From the NCBI RefSeq assembly GCF_001424905.1, contig NZ_LMCU01000001.1:2225480-2289479 (forward strand): a DNA stretch of 64,000 nt, read 5' to 3'. Positions within the stretch are counted from its first letter, which is position 1; each line of letters starts with the position of its first letter. The notes under the pieces are model-generated. The model worked only from the letters and a program-made list of their open reading frames with translations, had not been told where the DNA came from and searched no databases. Shown here in pieces: positions 6,954 through 16,826 of this stretch. The position numbers and the translations under genes are program-made. This DNA comes from Leifsonia sp. Root112D2. Its GTDB lineage: Bacteria > Actinomycetota > Actinomycetes > Actinomycetales > Microbacteriaceae.

Positions 6954-9866
6954 ATGGCTACCCTCCTCTATCGCATCGGTCACTTCGCTTACCGCAGGGC
7001 CTGGATCGTCATCGGCGTCTGGGTGGCGCTGCTCGCCGGAGTGCTGGGCACGGGGCTGGCGCTCGGTGGCCAGACCCAGGAATCCTTCGCCATCCCGGGC
7101 ACGGAATCGCAGCAGGCCATCGACAAGCTCGCGGCAGTCTTTCCCTCGGCGGCCGGTGCGAGCGCGCAGGTCGTCTACGAGACCCCTGCCGGTTCGACCG
7201 TCAATGACCCGGCCTACAAATCCGCCATCGAGGCCATGGCAACGCAGCTCGAGAAGGTGCCCGGCGTCGACTCGGTGCTCACGCCCTACTCCGAATACGC
7301 GGGTGACGCGATAGCCGACGGTGCGCGCATGGCCTACTCCACCGTGCAGTTCACGGGGCAGTCCTCCGACGTCACCGACGCGACCCTCGGCAAGGTCACG
7401 GCAACGGCGGATGCCGCGCGCGACGCCGGCCTGACCGTCGCGTTCGGCGGCCAGGTCTTTCAGGACACCAGTTTCGGCATCACCATCACCGAGGCCTTCG
7501 GTGTGATCTTCGCCGCCGTCGTGCTGCTGATCACCTTCGGCTCGCTGCTCTCGGCGGGCATGCCGCTGCTCACGGCGCTGCTCGGGGTGGGCATTACCAT
7601 GGGCGCGGTCATCGCACTCTCGGCATTCACCACCATCTCGAGTGCGTCGCCCATGCTCGCGCTCATGCTGGGGCTCGCGGTGGGAATCGACTACTCCCTG
7701 TTCATCCTCTCGCGCCATCGAACCCAGCTGGCCAGGGGAGTGGATCCCGAAGAATCTGCGGCAACGGCCGTCGCCACGGCGGGCAGCGCGGTGGTCTTCG
7801 CCGGTGCGACCGTGATCATCGCCCTGCTCGGACTGCTGGTCGTCGGCATCCCGTTCCTCAGTGTGATGGGTCTTGCGGCGGCATTCGCCGTGCTCGTCGC
7901 CATCGCCGTTGCGGTCACCCTCGTGCCCGCCATGCTCGGCCTCGCCAAGGGGCGCCTGGCACCGAAGGAGGGGACCCGCGCCTGGAAGCGCGCGCACGCG
8001 GGCGTCAAGACACGGCCCACGATGGGCCTGCGCTGGGTGCGCATGGTTCTGAAGGCGCCGCTGGCGTGGGTCGCGGCCGTCGTCGTGATTCTCGGAACGC
8101 TCGCCATTCCCGCCCTCAGCCTCGATCTCAATCTGCCGACGGGTGCGCAGGACCCGGCCGGATCGACCTCACGCCAGGCATACGACATGATCGAGCGCGG
8201 TTTCGGACCGGGCTACAACGGCCCGCTCATCGTCATGGTCGACATCACCCAGACGACCAATGTCATGGAGGATCTGAAATCCATCGGTGGGGATCTGGCG
8301 CGTCTCGATGACGTCAAATACGTGAGTCAAGGCATCCCGAACCCGTCACTCGATACCGCGATCATCCGGGTGATCCCGAAGAGTGCGCCAGACTCCGTTG
8401 CCACCAAGCAACTCGTCGAGGCGATTCGCGAGAAGGCGCCGGCGATCGAAAAGACCTATGACACACCGGTCTCGGTCACGGGCGCGACGGCCGTGGCCGT
8501 CGACATCTCCAACCGTCTTGCCGGCGCGCTCATCCCGTTCGCGCTGGTGGTTGTCGGGCTCTCGGTCATTCTGCTCACAATGGTGTTTCGCTCGCTGTTC
8601 GTGCCGATCAAGGCCGCGATCGGCTTTCTGCTCTCGATCTTCGCCTCAATCGGAGTGGTCGTGGCGATCTTCCAGTGGGGCTGGCTCGCCGATCTGCTCA
8701 ACGTCTCATCGACCGGGCCGATCCTCAGCTTCCTGCCGATCATCATGATGGCCCTGCTGTTCGGCCTCGCCATGGACTACGAGGTCTTCCTCGTCTCGGG
8801 CATGCGCGAGGAATACGTGAAGACGAAGGATGCGCGAGGCGCCATCACGACCGGCTTCTCGGGTGCCGCTCGCGTCGTGACGGCGGCCGCCCTGATCATG
8901 TTCTTCGTCTTCTTTGCCTTCGTGCCCGAGGGCTCCGGGGTGATCAAGGGCATCGCGCTGGGACTCGCCGTCGGCATCGCCTGCGACGCCTTCCTGGTGC
9001 GCATGACGTTTGGTCCGGCCGCCATGGCCCTGGCCGGAAAGGCTGCCTGGTGGCTGCCGCGCTGGCTCGCACGCATCCTGCCCAATGTCGACATCGAGGG
9101 CGAGGGGCTTCGGCATCACCTCAGCGACCGGGCCTGGGCCGCCACGCAGGAGGCGGCGATCACGGCCGACGATGCAGTCTTCGGCGTGAGCGAGAGCACT
9201 ATCGGGCCGCTCACCGTCTCGGCGCCTCGTGGTGCCATCGTGACGATGACGGGCAGCCCCGCCGACCGTCGCGTCGTTGCCGCGAGTCTCGCGGGTCGTC
9301 TCGATCCCGTGGCCGGTCGAGTGCAGGTACTCGGTTCGCCGTTACCCTCGGAACGCTCGCGCGTGATGCGGCAGGTTGCGCTGGTCGATGTGGGCAGGCA
9401 CAGCGGCATCGACGGGGGCCGCACCGTTGCCGAGGTGCTCGCCGAGCGCCTCGAGCTCGCCGCGCGCTGGTGGCCGTCGTCGTCGCGTCTGGCGCTGATC
9501 GGCTGGGAGCGGCGCATCACCGACGCGCTCGCGGCAGCCGGATGCGACGCCGCCGGCGTACACGGCGGCTCCAGTCTTTCCACGCTCGGCTCCGTGCAGC
9601 GCTCGACGGTGCTCGTAGCAGCGGCGCTCGCCGAGCGGCCGGGTCTCGTCTTCATCGACCTCGGCGAAGGAGTGTCGGGTGAAGCCGACGGGGAACGCTT
9701 CGCGAGGGTCGTTGCCGCGCTGGCGCCGGCATCCGTCACCATCGTCTTCAGCTTGTCGTCATCGGCGGGTGCAGCGGATGCAGCGGATGCGGGGTCAGCG
9801 CTCGCCGGCCGCGAGCGTGTCGCACTCGATCTGAACGTCTTCGACAGGAAGGGCGTGCTGCGATGA
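6954..9866 (+). CDS. MMPL/RND transporter with C-terminal degenerate ABC-ATPase domain
   Basis: A 970-residue inner-membrane protein. Residues 1-715 form an MMPL-type RND pump: a first helix at about 15-37, a periplasmic loop, then two bundles of helices. The paired proton-relay motifs are visible (GIDYSLFILSRHR with Asp246/Tyr247; AMDYEVFLVSG with Asp608/Tyr609). Residues ~740-955 resemble an ABC nucleotide-binding domain in order and spacing: a P-loop-like MTGSPADRRV at 765, a signature-like LSTLGSVQRSTVLVAAALAE, and a Walker-B-like LVFIDLGEG. The Walker A Lys is Arg773, the P-loop glycines are lost, and the Walker B Glu is Leu, so ATP hydrolysis is unlikely. The gene overlaps yhgE by 4 bases. 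The substrate may be lipid or drug. Confidence 0.85.
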   Translation: MATLLYRIGHFAYRRAWIVIGVWVALLAGVLGTGLALGGQTQESFAIPGTESQQAIDKLAAVFPSAAGASAQVVYETPAGSTVNDPAYKSAIEAMATQLEKVPGVDSVLTPYSEYAGDAIADGARMAYSTVQFTGQSSDVTDATLGKVTATADAARDAGLTVAFGGQVFQDTSFGITITEAFGVIFAAVVLLITFGSLLSAGMPLLTALLGVGITMGAVIALSAFTTISSASPMLALMLGLAVGIDYSLFILSRHRTQLARGVDPEESAATAVATAGSAVVFAGATVIIALLGLLVVGIPFLSVMGLAAAFAVLVAIAVAVTLVPAMLGLAKGRLAPKEGTRAWKRAHAGVKTRPTMGLRWVRMVLKAPLAWVAAVVVILGTLAIPALSLDLNLPTGAQDPAGSTSRQAYDMIERGFGPGYNGPLIVMVDITQTTNVMEDLKSIGGDLARLDDVKYVSQGIPNPSLDTAIIRVIPKSAPDSVATKQLVEAIREKAPAIEKTYDTPVSVTGATAVAVDISNRLAGALIPFALVVVGLSVILLTMVFRSLFVPIKAAIGFLLSIFASIGVVVAIFQWGWLADLLNVSSTGPILSFLPIIMMALLFGLAMDYEVFLVSGMREEYVKTKDARGAITTGFSGAARVVTAAALIMFFVFFAFVPEGSGVIKGIALGLAVGIACDAFLVRMTFGPAAMALAGKAAWWLPRWLARILPNVDIEGEGLRHHLSDRAWAATQEAAITADDAVFGVSESTIGPLTVSAPRGAIVTMTGSPADRRVVAASLAGRLDPVAGRVQVLGSPLPSERSRVMRQVALVDVGRHSGIDGGRTVAEVLAERLELAARWWPSSSRLALIGWERRITDALAAAGCDAAGVHGGSSLSTLGSVQRSTVLVAAALAERPGLVFIDLGEGVSGEADGERFARVVAALAPASVTIVFSLSSSAGAADAADAGSALAGRERVALDLNVFDRKGVLR

Positions 9867-11758
9867 GCACCAGGCTCGAAAGACTCTTCACCCGCACGGC
9901 GGGCTCGCGTCGACGTCGCTTCGGCATTCTGCTCGCCGGGGTGATAGTCGTTCCGCTCGTGGTTGCAGGCTTCTTCGCCGGTGCACTGACCAACGCGGAC
10001 AAACGCGTGGACGCGATTCCGGCGATTGTGGTCAACAACGACGTGATGGTCACCTCGACCGCCGCGGACGGCACGAAGCAGCCCATTCTGGCCGGCCGCC
10101 AACTCGTGACGGAGTTGACCGGCGGCACCAGCGCGGGCTTCGACTGGACCATCTCGAATTCCACCGACGCCAAGGCTGCGCTCTCCTCCGGCAGCGCGTA
10201 TGCGGTGCTGACCATCCCCAAGGACTTCTCCGCGTCGATCCAGTCATTGCAGGGCACCAGGCCGACCCAGGCGAACATCAGCATTCGCACGGACGATTCG
10301 CACGATTATCTCGTCGGCTCCGTCGCGCAGTCGGTGGGCTCGGCCATGTCGGGCGCCTTCGGCAAGCAGATCACGACGCAATACCTGACGGCGTTCTACG
10401 AGAACCTCGCCGGCATGGGCGGCTCGCTCACCCAGGCAGCCGACGGCGCGGGGAAGCTTTCCACGGGAGCAACGGGTGTGGCATCCGGGCTCGACAAACT
10501 GGCGCAGGGAGCGGCATCCACCGCCACCGGCGCGGGTTCGGCGGCATCGGGCGCCCGCTCGCTTGCCGGCGGCGTCAATTCCTACACGGGTGGAGTCGAC
10601 CAGCTTGCCGCCGGCCTCGGGCAGTTGCGCGACGGCTCGGCGGGGCTGTCTTCACTGAGCTCGGGAGTCTCGGCCTATACCAGTGGTGTCAGCACCCTCT
10701 CTGCAAACCTCACGGCACTCATGAGCGCGGACCCGACGCTGGCAGCGAATCCCGGCCTGCAGCAGATCGCCGCAGGGCTGAAGACGACCGCCGCGAGTGG
10801 CACGACGCTCTCGTCGAAGACCTCGTCCGCGCTGACGGGCGTTCGTAACGGCATAGCCTCGAGCGCGGATGGCGCGGCTCAGATCGCGGGCGGCTCGGCC
10901 GGGCTCCGTTCCGGGGCGGATGGGGTCGCCTCCGGACTCGGCCAACTGGCCATCGGCATCGACGCGCTGTCCACCGGCGCCGCATCGGCGGCATCCGGGG
11001 CACATCAGGTGGCCGGCGGTGCATCAACGCTCGCCGACGGGCTCGCAGGCGGTGCCAAGCAGGCCTCGGCCTTGAGCGACACGAGCGCGAAAGCCACGGC
11101 CAAGGTGATAGCCGACCCTGTGGGCATCACCGTGAGCCGGGCGAATCCGATTGACGGCGTCGGCAAGGTCATCGGCATGGTGTTTCTGCCGATAGGCCTG
11201 TGGGTCGGCGCCATGGCGATCTTCCTGCTGCTGCGGCCCGTGACGGCGTTCACGCTGGCGTCGACTGCCTCGACGGCGCGCATCGTGGCGCGCGGCTTCG
11301 CCAGGGCCGCCGGCATCGCCCTTGCGCAGGCCATTGTTCTGGTGGCGCTCGTGCACACGGTGCTCGGGGTGTCGTGGGGGATGCTGCCGGCAACTCTTGC
11401 GTTCGCCCTGCTGCTCGCGCTGGTTTTCACGGGTATCCATCACCTGATGAACGTGCTGTTCGGACGGGTGGGCGTGGTCGTCTCAGTCGTGCTGCTCGCC
11501 CTGCAGTTGCCGGCGATCGGCGGGTTATTCCCCGTTGAGATCGTCTCGGCACCGTTCCAGGCGATCAGTCCGCTTTTGCCGATGACCTACGCCGTACAGG
11601 GAATGCAGGGGATCGTCTCGGGCGCCGGTGGTGCCACTGTTGCCGGGGCATCCGTTGCGTTGATGGTGTTCGGGCTGCTCAGCCTCGTGTTGTCGTACGT
11701 TCTGGTTGCGCGAAAACGCGGGGCGAGGTCGTTTGCGTTTGCTCCTGCACGCGGCTGA
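9863..11758 (+). CDS. YhgE/Pip family membrane protein
   Basis: 631 residues: an N-terminal hydrophobic segment (about 20-42), an extracytoplasmic region, and about five C-terminal helices from residue 437. Between them lies a long Gly/Ala/Ser-rich repetitive stretch of short heptad-like units (GAGKLSTGATGVASGLDKLA and similar, residues ~190-410) predicted to form a long helix. This is the architecture of YhgE/Pip (phage infection protein-like) proteins, which relate to ABC-2 type permeases and are linked in some bacteria to cell-envelope export. The ATG overlaps the MMPL stop (ATGA), so the two are translationally coupled. The 3' end overlaps the convergent isomerase gene by 80 bp. Confidence 0.85.
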   Translation: MSTRLERLFTRTAGSRRRRFGILLAGVIVVPLVVAGFFAGALTNADKRVDAIPAIVVNNDVMVTSTAADGTKQPILAGRQLVTELTGGTSAGFDWTISNSTDAKAALSSGSAYAVLTIPKDFSASIQSLQGTRPTQANISIRTDDSHDYLVGSVAQSVGSAMSGAFGKQITTQYLTAFYENLAGMGGSLTQAADGAGKLSTGATGVASGLDKLAQGAASTATGAGSAASGARSLAGGVNSYTGGVDQLAAGLGQLRDGSAGLSSLSSGVSAYTSGVSTLSANLTALMSADPTLAANPGLQQIAAGLKTTAASGTTLSSKTSSALTGVRNGIASSADGAAQIAGGSAGLRSGADGVASGLGQLAIGIDALSTGAASAASGAHQVAGGASTLADGLAGGAKQASALSDTSAKATAKVIADPVGITVSRANPIDGVGKVIGMVFLPIGLWVGAMAIFLLLRPVTAFTLASTASTARIVARGFARAAGIALAQAIVLVALVHTVLGVSWGMLPATLAFALLLALVFTGIHHLMNVLFGRVGVVVSVVLLALQLPAIGGLFPVEIVSAPFQAISPLLPMTYAVQGMQGIVSGAGGATVAGASVALMVFGLLSLVLSYVLVARKRGARSFAFAPARG

Positions 11759-12551
11759 GCTGCGGCGTGGTGTGGGCGCGGGCGAACTCGATGGTCTCGC
11801 GCAACAGTTCAAGGCGATCGCGCTCGGAGCGTGCCTTGCGCGTGTTGATCTCCGCCACGACACTGCCGTTCCAGTCACTGGCGGCAAGGTGTGCAAGCAC
11901 CTCGGCCACCGGCTGAGTGCCACGACCGGGCAGCAGGTGCTCGTCGAAGACGCGTCCATCAGCCAGCGAGCCCGAGCCGTCGCACAGGTGCACGTGCCGC
12001 AGCCTGGTGCCGAGCGTGCTCGCCATCGCCAGTGCGTTGCGCCCGCTGAGCGCCGCGTGGGAGAAATCGAGGGTCACCGCGTCGCAGTCCATCGTCACCG
12101 GGTCCCATCCGGGGGCATAGGCCTTGAGGCCGCGGCCGGCGACATTCCATGGAAACATGTTCTCGATCGCGATCTCCACACCCCACGCCGCGCGCAGTTC
12201 GCGCACGATCGCGAGGAACTGCAGCGCGTAGCCGCCCTGCCAGCGAAAAGGCGGATGCACGACCACAGTGCCCGCGCCCGTCGCCCGGGCGAGCTCCGCC
12301 GACTTCTCCAGTTTCACCCGCGGATCGCGCCCCCACACGAACGCGGTGAGCACGAGCACCGGCGCATGAATCGAGAGCACGGGCATGTCGTATTTCTTGG
12401 CCAGGGCATTCAGTCCCGCCGCGTCCTGGGTGGTCTCGTCGCGTGTGACCATGATCTCGACGCCGTCGTATCCGGCCCGTCGTGCCAGTCGGAACGCCTC
12501 CTCCGTCTTGAGAGGAAAGACGCTCGATGTGCTTAATCCGATGCGAATCAT
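11679..12551 (-). CDS. Sugar phosphate isomerase/epimerase-like TIM-barrel protein
   Basis: About 290 residues of the xylose-isomerase-like TIM barrel (AP_endonuc_2) family. Strand-end motifs are visible: IGLSTSSVFP at the start, GYDGVEIM, LSIHAPVLV, TVVVHPPFRWQGGY, IAIENMFP, TLDFSHAAL, HVHLCDGSG and VVAEINTRK near the end. The His, Glu and Asp residues fit the divalent-metal site of the family. The substrate cannot be named from sequence. The ATG at 12551 gives the canonical N terminus. The last 27 or so residues are encoded inside the 3' end of the yhgE gene on the opposite strand. The gene diverges from otsA across about 180 bp that contain no other gene. Confidence 0.8.
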   Translation of the reverse strand: MIRIGLSTSSVFPLKTEEAFRLARRAGYDGVEIMVTRDETTQDAAGLNALAKKYDMPVLSIHAPVLVLTAFVWGRDPRVKLEKSAELARATGAGTVVVHPPFRWQGGYALQFLAIVRELRAAWGVEIAIENMFPWNVAGRGLKAYAPGWDPVTMDCDAVTLDFSHAALSGRNALAMASTLGTRLRHVHLCDGSGSLADGRVFDEHLLPGRGTQPVAEVLAHLAASDWNGSVVAEINTRKARSERDRLELLRETIEFARAHTTPQLSRVQEQTQTTSPRVFAQPERTTTRG

Positions 12552-12732
12552 CACGACCACGGTAAAGGCCGCACGTGAACGCGTGATGACCGGCATCCGA
12601 CGAGCCGCAAAACAGATCGGCTGGTAGCCTGAGCACAGTGCGGAGGCCTTCTGGCCCAGAGCGATCGGACACACAATTTCTGCCGAAAAAACTGCGAAAA
12701 GACCCCACAAGTCTGGGGACACTTTCGACCGC

Positions 12733-14220
12733 GTGATCGTATCGAACAGGCTGCCGGTCGACCGGGTGATCGATGACGACGGCAACACCACATGGCGCCC
12801 CTCACCCGGCGGCCTTGTGGCTGCTCTCGAGCCGATGATGAAGGCTGAAGACGGCGTCTGGGTGGGTTGGCCCGGCGTCGCCGGCGAAGAGATGGAGCCG
12901 TTCGAGATCGGCGGCATTGACCTCATTCCCGTCGAACTGAGCGAGCAGGAGGTGCAGGAATACTACGAGGGCTTCTCCAATGACACCCTCTGGCCCCTGT
13001 ACCACGACGTGATCGCGCCACCGAGCTACCACCGCGAATGGTGGGAGGCGTACGTCGTCGTCAACAAGCGCTTCGCGGATGCTGCGGCGAAGGCCGCCGC
13101 CCCCGGTGCCGTCGTGTGGGTGCACGATTACCAGTTGCAGCTCGTGCCGAAGCTGTTGCGCGAGGCGCGACCCGATCTGGTGATCGGCTTCTTCAACCAC
13201 ATTCCCTTCCCGCCGTACGGCATTTATTCGCAGCTGCCGTGGCGGCGCCAGATCGTGGAGGGCTTGCTCGGGGCCGATGTTCTGGGATTCCAGCGACTGG
13301 CCGATGCCGGCAACTTCTCCCGTGCGGCACGCCGGCTCAAGGGTTACGACACGCGGGGCTCCATCATCGAGGTGCCCATCGAGACGGACGATCCGGAGGC
13401 GGGTTCGCATCGGCATGTCACGACGAACCGTCGTGGCGCGCTCGTGCGCACGGTGCTTGCCCGGCAATTCCCGATCTCGATCGACGCGCAGATGTACCAG
13501 GAAATGGCCAGCAGGCCGGAGATCCAGGAACGCGCCAGACAGATTCGGCACGACCTCGGTGACCCCCAGACGATCATGCTCGGCGTCGACCGCCTGGACT
13601 ATACGAAGGGCATCGGGCACCGGCTGAAGGCGTACGGGGAGCTGCTCGCCGAGCGACGCATCGACCCCGCCGATGTCGTGCTCGTGCAGGTCGCGAGTCC
13701 CAGCCGCGAAAGGGTCGAGACCTATCGTCAGTTGCGTGACGAGATCGAGTTGACCGTCGGCCGCATCAACGGCGATTACAGCAGCATCAGCCACACCGCG
13801 ATCAACTACCTGCACCACGGCTACCCTCGCGAGGAGATGGTGGCGTTGTACCTTGCCGCCGACGTGATGCTCGTCACGGCCCTGCGTGACGGCATGAACC
13901 TCGTCGCCAAGGAATATGTGGCCTCGCGGGTGGACAACGACGGTGTGCTGCTGCTCAGCGAATTCGCCGGGGCATCCGACGAACTTCGTCAGGCCATTCT
14001 CATCAATCCGCACGACATCGAGGGCCTGAAAGAGGCCATGCTGCAGGCGGCGATCATGCCCAAGGCGGAGCGCAGCCGCCGCATGCGTGCATTGCGCAAA
14101 CGGGTGCTGACATACGACGTGGCACGGTGGTCGAAGTCGTTCCTCGATGCCCTTGTGAATACCGCACACGGAGATCACCGGGACGAGAAACCGGCCGGCT
14201 ACCGCACCAGGGAGCGCTGA
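12733..14220 (+). CDS. otsA: Alpha,alpha-trehalose-phosphate synthase (GT20)
   Basis: Makes trehalose 6-phosphate from UDP-glucose and glucose 6-phosphate in the cytosol. About 495 residues with the GT20 landmarks: SNRLPV at the N terminus, VGWPG, WVHDYQLQLVPKLLR, GFFNHIPFPPYGIYSQLPWR, GVDRLDYTKGI near residue 285 (Arg and Lys bind the phosphate/UDP) and LRDGMNLVAKEYVA. GTG 12733 is the only reasonable start in frame, and only a weak ribosome-binding site (TGGGGA) precedes it. otsB follows with no spacer, so the two form an operon that makes trehalose. Confidence 0.93.
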   Translation: MIVSNRLPVDRVIDDDGNTTWRPSPGGLVAALEPMMKAEDGVWVGWPGVAGEEMEPFEIGGIDLIPVELSEQEVQEYYEGFSNDTLWPLYHDVIAPPSYHREWWEAYVVVNKRFADAAAKAAAPGAVVWVHDYQLQLVPKLLREARPDLVIGFFNHIPFPPYGIYSQLPWRRQIVEGLLGADVLGFQRLADAGNFSRAARRLKGYDTRGSIIEVPIETDDPEAGSHRHVTTNRRGALVRTVLARQFPISIDAQMYQEMASRPEIQERARQIRHDLGDPQTIMLGVDRLDYTKGIGHRLKAYGELLAERRIDPADVVLVQVASPSRERVETYRQLRDEIELTVGRINGDYSSISHTAINYLHHGYPREEMVALYLAADVMLVTALRDGMNLVAKEYVASRVDNDGVLLLSEFAGASDELRQAILINPHDIEGLKEAMLQAAIMPKAERSRRMRALRKRVLTYDVARWSKSFLDALVNTAHGDHRDEKPAGYRTRER

Positions 14221-15024
14221 ATGGCCGGCTGGAGTGCGGCGGCTGCGGCCGACGGCGGTGCGGTGCCCGTCGAATTGGCGGATGCCCTCGCCGGGCTCGC
14301 GCGCGCCGATTCTCTTCTGATCGCGCTCGACTTCGACGGCACGCTCGCGCCGTTCGTCGATCTGCCCGCTGAGGCACGTGCGACCCCGCAGGCGAAGGCC
14401 GCCATTCGGCGCCTTCGTGCGGTACCCCGCACCACGGTTGCCTACATCTCCGGCCGGCCGGTCGCCAGCCTGGCGCGTGTCACCGAGGCGCAGCCGGCCG
14501 AGCTTCTCGTTGGCTCGCACGGCGTCGAACTGCGGCTCGACGGCGCCAGGACCGAGGTGGAACTCGACCCAGAGGAGCGTCGGCTGCTCGCTGCGCTCGA
14601 CGCGGAACTCGCGGCGATCGTGCAGGAGAATCCGGGCGTGCACCTGGAGCGCAAGCCGGCCGGCCTCGGTCTGCACACGCGACTGATTCCTTCGGCAGAT
14701 GCCGCGGCCGTCATCGCCGAGGCACGCGCGGCCGCCGAGGCGCTCGGCACCGGCATCACGGCGCGCGGCGGCAAAGACATCGTCGAGTTCGCGGTACGCG
14801 GCGCGACCAAGGGCGACGGCGTGCGGCGCCTGCGTGAGCATGTCGGGGCATCCGCGGTTCTGTTCGCGGGCGACGACGTGACCGACGAAGACGGGTTCCT
14901 CGCGCTCGAGCCGAGGGATGTCGGCATCAAGGTGGGTGACGGCGACACGGCCGCCGGCTATCGCGTGTCCGACCCGCTCGCGCTCGCCGCAGCCCTCGAC
15001 ATCCTCGCCGACCTCCGCACGTGA
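14221..15024 (+). CDS. otsB: Trehalose-6-phosphate phosphatase
   Basis: A HAD-superfamily phosphatase of 267 residues that removes phosphate from trehalose 6-phosphate. The catalytic motif is LDFDGTLAPF, with nucleophile Asp37 and acid/base Asp39. The family elements YISGRP, SHGVELR, ARGGKDIVEF and the acidic GDDVTDEDGF follow in order. The ATG comes directly after the otsA stop codon, indicating coupled translation. There is a non-catalytic N-terminal extension of about 30 residues. Confidence 0.92.
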   Translation: MAGWSAAAAADGGAVPVELADALAGLARADSLLIALDFDGTLAPFVDLPAEARATPQAKAAIRRLRAVPRTTVAYISGRPVASLARVTEAQPAELLVGSHGVELRLDGARTEVELDPEERRLLAALDAELAAIVQENPGVHLERKPAGLGLHTRLIPSADAAAVIAEARAAAEALGTGITARGGKDIVEFAVRGATKGDGVRRLREHVGASAVLFAGDDVTDEDGFLALEPRDVGIKVGDGDTAAGYRVSDPLALAAALDILADLRT

Positions 15025-15083
15025 ACCAGCAGGAGCCTGTCGACGTGAAAATGGTGGTGCCCGCGAAGTTCTAGACTCGTCTC

Positions 15084-16778
15084 ATGCCTGAGATCGACAT
15101 CAAACCGCGCAGCCGCACCGTCACCGATGGAATCGAAGCCACCACGAGCCGCGGAATGCTGCGCGCCGTGGGCATGGGCGACGAAGATTGGGACAAGCCC
15201 CAGATCGGCATCGCGAGCTCCTGGAACGAAATCACGCCGTGCAACCTGAGCCTCGACAGGCTCGCGCAGGCGGCGAAGGAGGGCGTGCACTCCGGGCGCG
15301 GCTATCCGCTGCAGTTCGGCACTATCTCCGTTTCCGACGGAATCTCCATGGGCCACGAGGGCATGCACTTCTCGCTCGTCTCCCGTGAGGTCATCGCCGA
15401 CTCGGTCGAGACGGTGATGATGGCAGAGCGTCTTGACGGATCCGTGCTGCTGGCCGGATGCGACAAGTCCATTCCCGGCATGCTCATGGCGGCGGCCCGG
15501 CTGGGCCTCTCTTCCGTCTTCCTGTACGCAGGGTCCATCGCACCCGGCTGGGTCAAGCTCTCTGACGGCACCGAGAAGGAGGTCACGATCATCGACTCCT
15601 TCGAGGCCGTGGGCTCCTGCAAAGCCGGCACGATGAGCCTCGAAGATCTCAAGAAGATCGAGTGCGCGATAGCGCCCGGTGAGGGTGCCTGTGGTGGCAT
15701 GTACACGGCGAATACGATGGCCTCTGTCGCCGAGGCCCTCGGCCTGAGCCTGCCCGGCTCGGCTGCGCCGCCCGCTGCCGATCGCCGTCGTGACTACTAC
15801 GCGCACCGTTCGGGCGAGGCCGTCGTCAACCTGCTGCGCCTGGGCATCACGACCAAAGACATCCTCACGAAAAAGGCGTTTGAGAACGCGATCACGGTGG
15901 CGATGGCACTCGGCGGCTCCACCAACGTCGTGCTGCACCTGTTGGCCATCGCCCGCGAGGCCGAGGTGGATCTCACCCTCGACGACTTCAACCGCATCGG
16001 CGACAAGACGCCGCACATCGGTGACCTCAAGCCCTTCGGCAAGTACGTCATGAACGACGTGGACCGTCAGGGCGGCATCCCCGTCGTCATGAAGGCGCTG
16101 CTGGATGCCGGCTTGCTGCACGGCGACGCGCTCACCGTCACCGGTAAGACCGTTGCCGAGAACCTCGCCGAACTGAACCCGGATCCGCTCGATGGCGAGG
16201 TCATGCGCACCCTGGACAACCCGATTCACGCCACCGGCGGGCTCACCATTCTGAAGGGCAGCTTTGCGCCCGATGGAGCCGTGGTGAAGACGGCCGGCTT
16301 CGACGCCGACGTGTTTGAAGGGCCCGCACGCGTGTTCGAACGGGAGCGCGAAGCCATGGACGCCCTCACCGCGGGGGCGATTTCGGAGGGCGACGTGGTG
16401 GTCATCCGCTACGAGGGTCCGAAGGGTGGGCCCGGCATGCGCGAGATGCTGGCCATCACCGCAGCCATCAAGGGCGCGGGACTCGGCAAGGATGTATTAC
16501 TATTGACGGACGGTCGATTCTCAGGCGGCACAACCGGACTGTGTATCGGCCACATAGCACCCGAAGCGGTGGACGCTGGTCCCATCGCCTTCGTGCGCGA
16601 TGGTGATCTGATACGGGTCGATATCGCAGCTCGCTCCCTCGACTTACTGGTTGACGAGGCCGAGCTGGCCGCTCGCCGAGAAGGCTGGGCACCACTTCCT
16701 CCGCGCTATACCCGTGGCGTTTTGGCGAAGTACTCGAAGCTCGTGCATTCCGCAGCGGAAGGCGCGATCACCGGGTAG
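15084..16778 (+). CDS. ilvD: Dihydroxy-acid dehydratase
   Basis: Converts 2,3-dihydroxyisovalerate (or the methylvalerate homologue) to the 2-oxo acid in valine and isoleucine synthesis. It is a cytosolic Fe-S enzyme. 564 residues with the family motifs GCDKSIPGMLMAAARL (cluster-ligand Cys), GACGGMYTANTMA, the substrate-proximal NAVTVA-like NAITVAMALGGSTN, and the C-terminal TDGRFSGGTTGLCIGHIAPE. First gene of an ilvD-ilvB-ilvN-ilvC series on one strand. Confidence 0.95.
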   Translation: MPEIDIKPRSRTVTDGIEATTSRGMLRAVGMGDEDWDKPQIGIASSWNEITPCNLSLDRLAQAAKEGVHSGRGYPLQFGTISVSDGISMGHEGMHFSLVSREVIADSVETVMMAERLDGSVLLAGCDKSIPGMLMAAARLGLSSVFLYAGSIAPGWVKLSDGTEKEVTIIDSFEAVGSCKAGTMSLEDLKKIECAIAPGEGACGGMYTANTMASVAEALGLSLPGSAAPPAADRRRDYYAHRSGEAVVNLLRLGITTKDILTKKAFENAITVAMALGGSTNVVLHLLAIAREAEVDLTLDDFNRIGDKTPHIGDLKPFGKYVMNDVDRQGGIPVVMKALLDAGLLHGDALTVTGKTVAENLAELNPDPLDGEVMRTLDNPIHATGGLTILKGSFAPDGAVVKTAGFDADVFEGPARVFEREREAMDALTAGAISEGDVVVIRYEGPKGGPGMREMLAITAAIKGAGLGKDVLLLTDGRFSGGTTGLCIGHIAPEAVDAGPIAFVRDGDLIRVDIAARSLDLLVDEAELAARREGWAPLPPRYTRGVLAKYSKLVHSAAEGAITG

Positions 16779-16826
16779 TTCGCGCCCCACCATTCACGTA
16801 CGATCCGATTGGGATGTGATCTCACG

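Noticed and set aside
12802..14841. Minus-strand open frame of 679 codons opposite otsA-otsB
   Set aside because: High-GC shadow: no known motif and biased composition. The plus strand encodes two clear enzymes.
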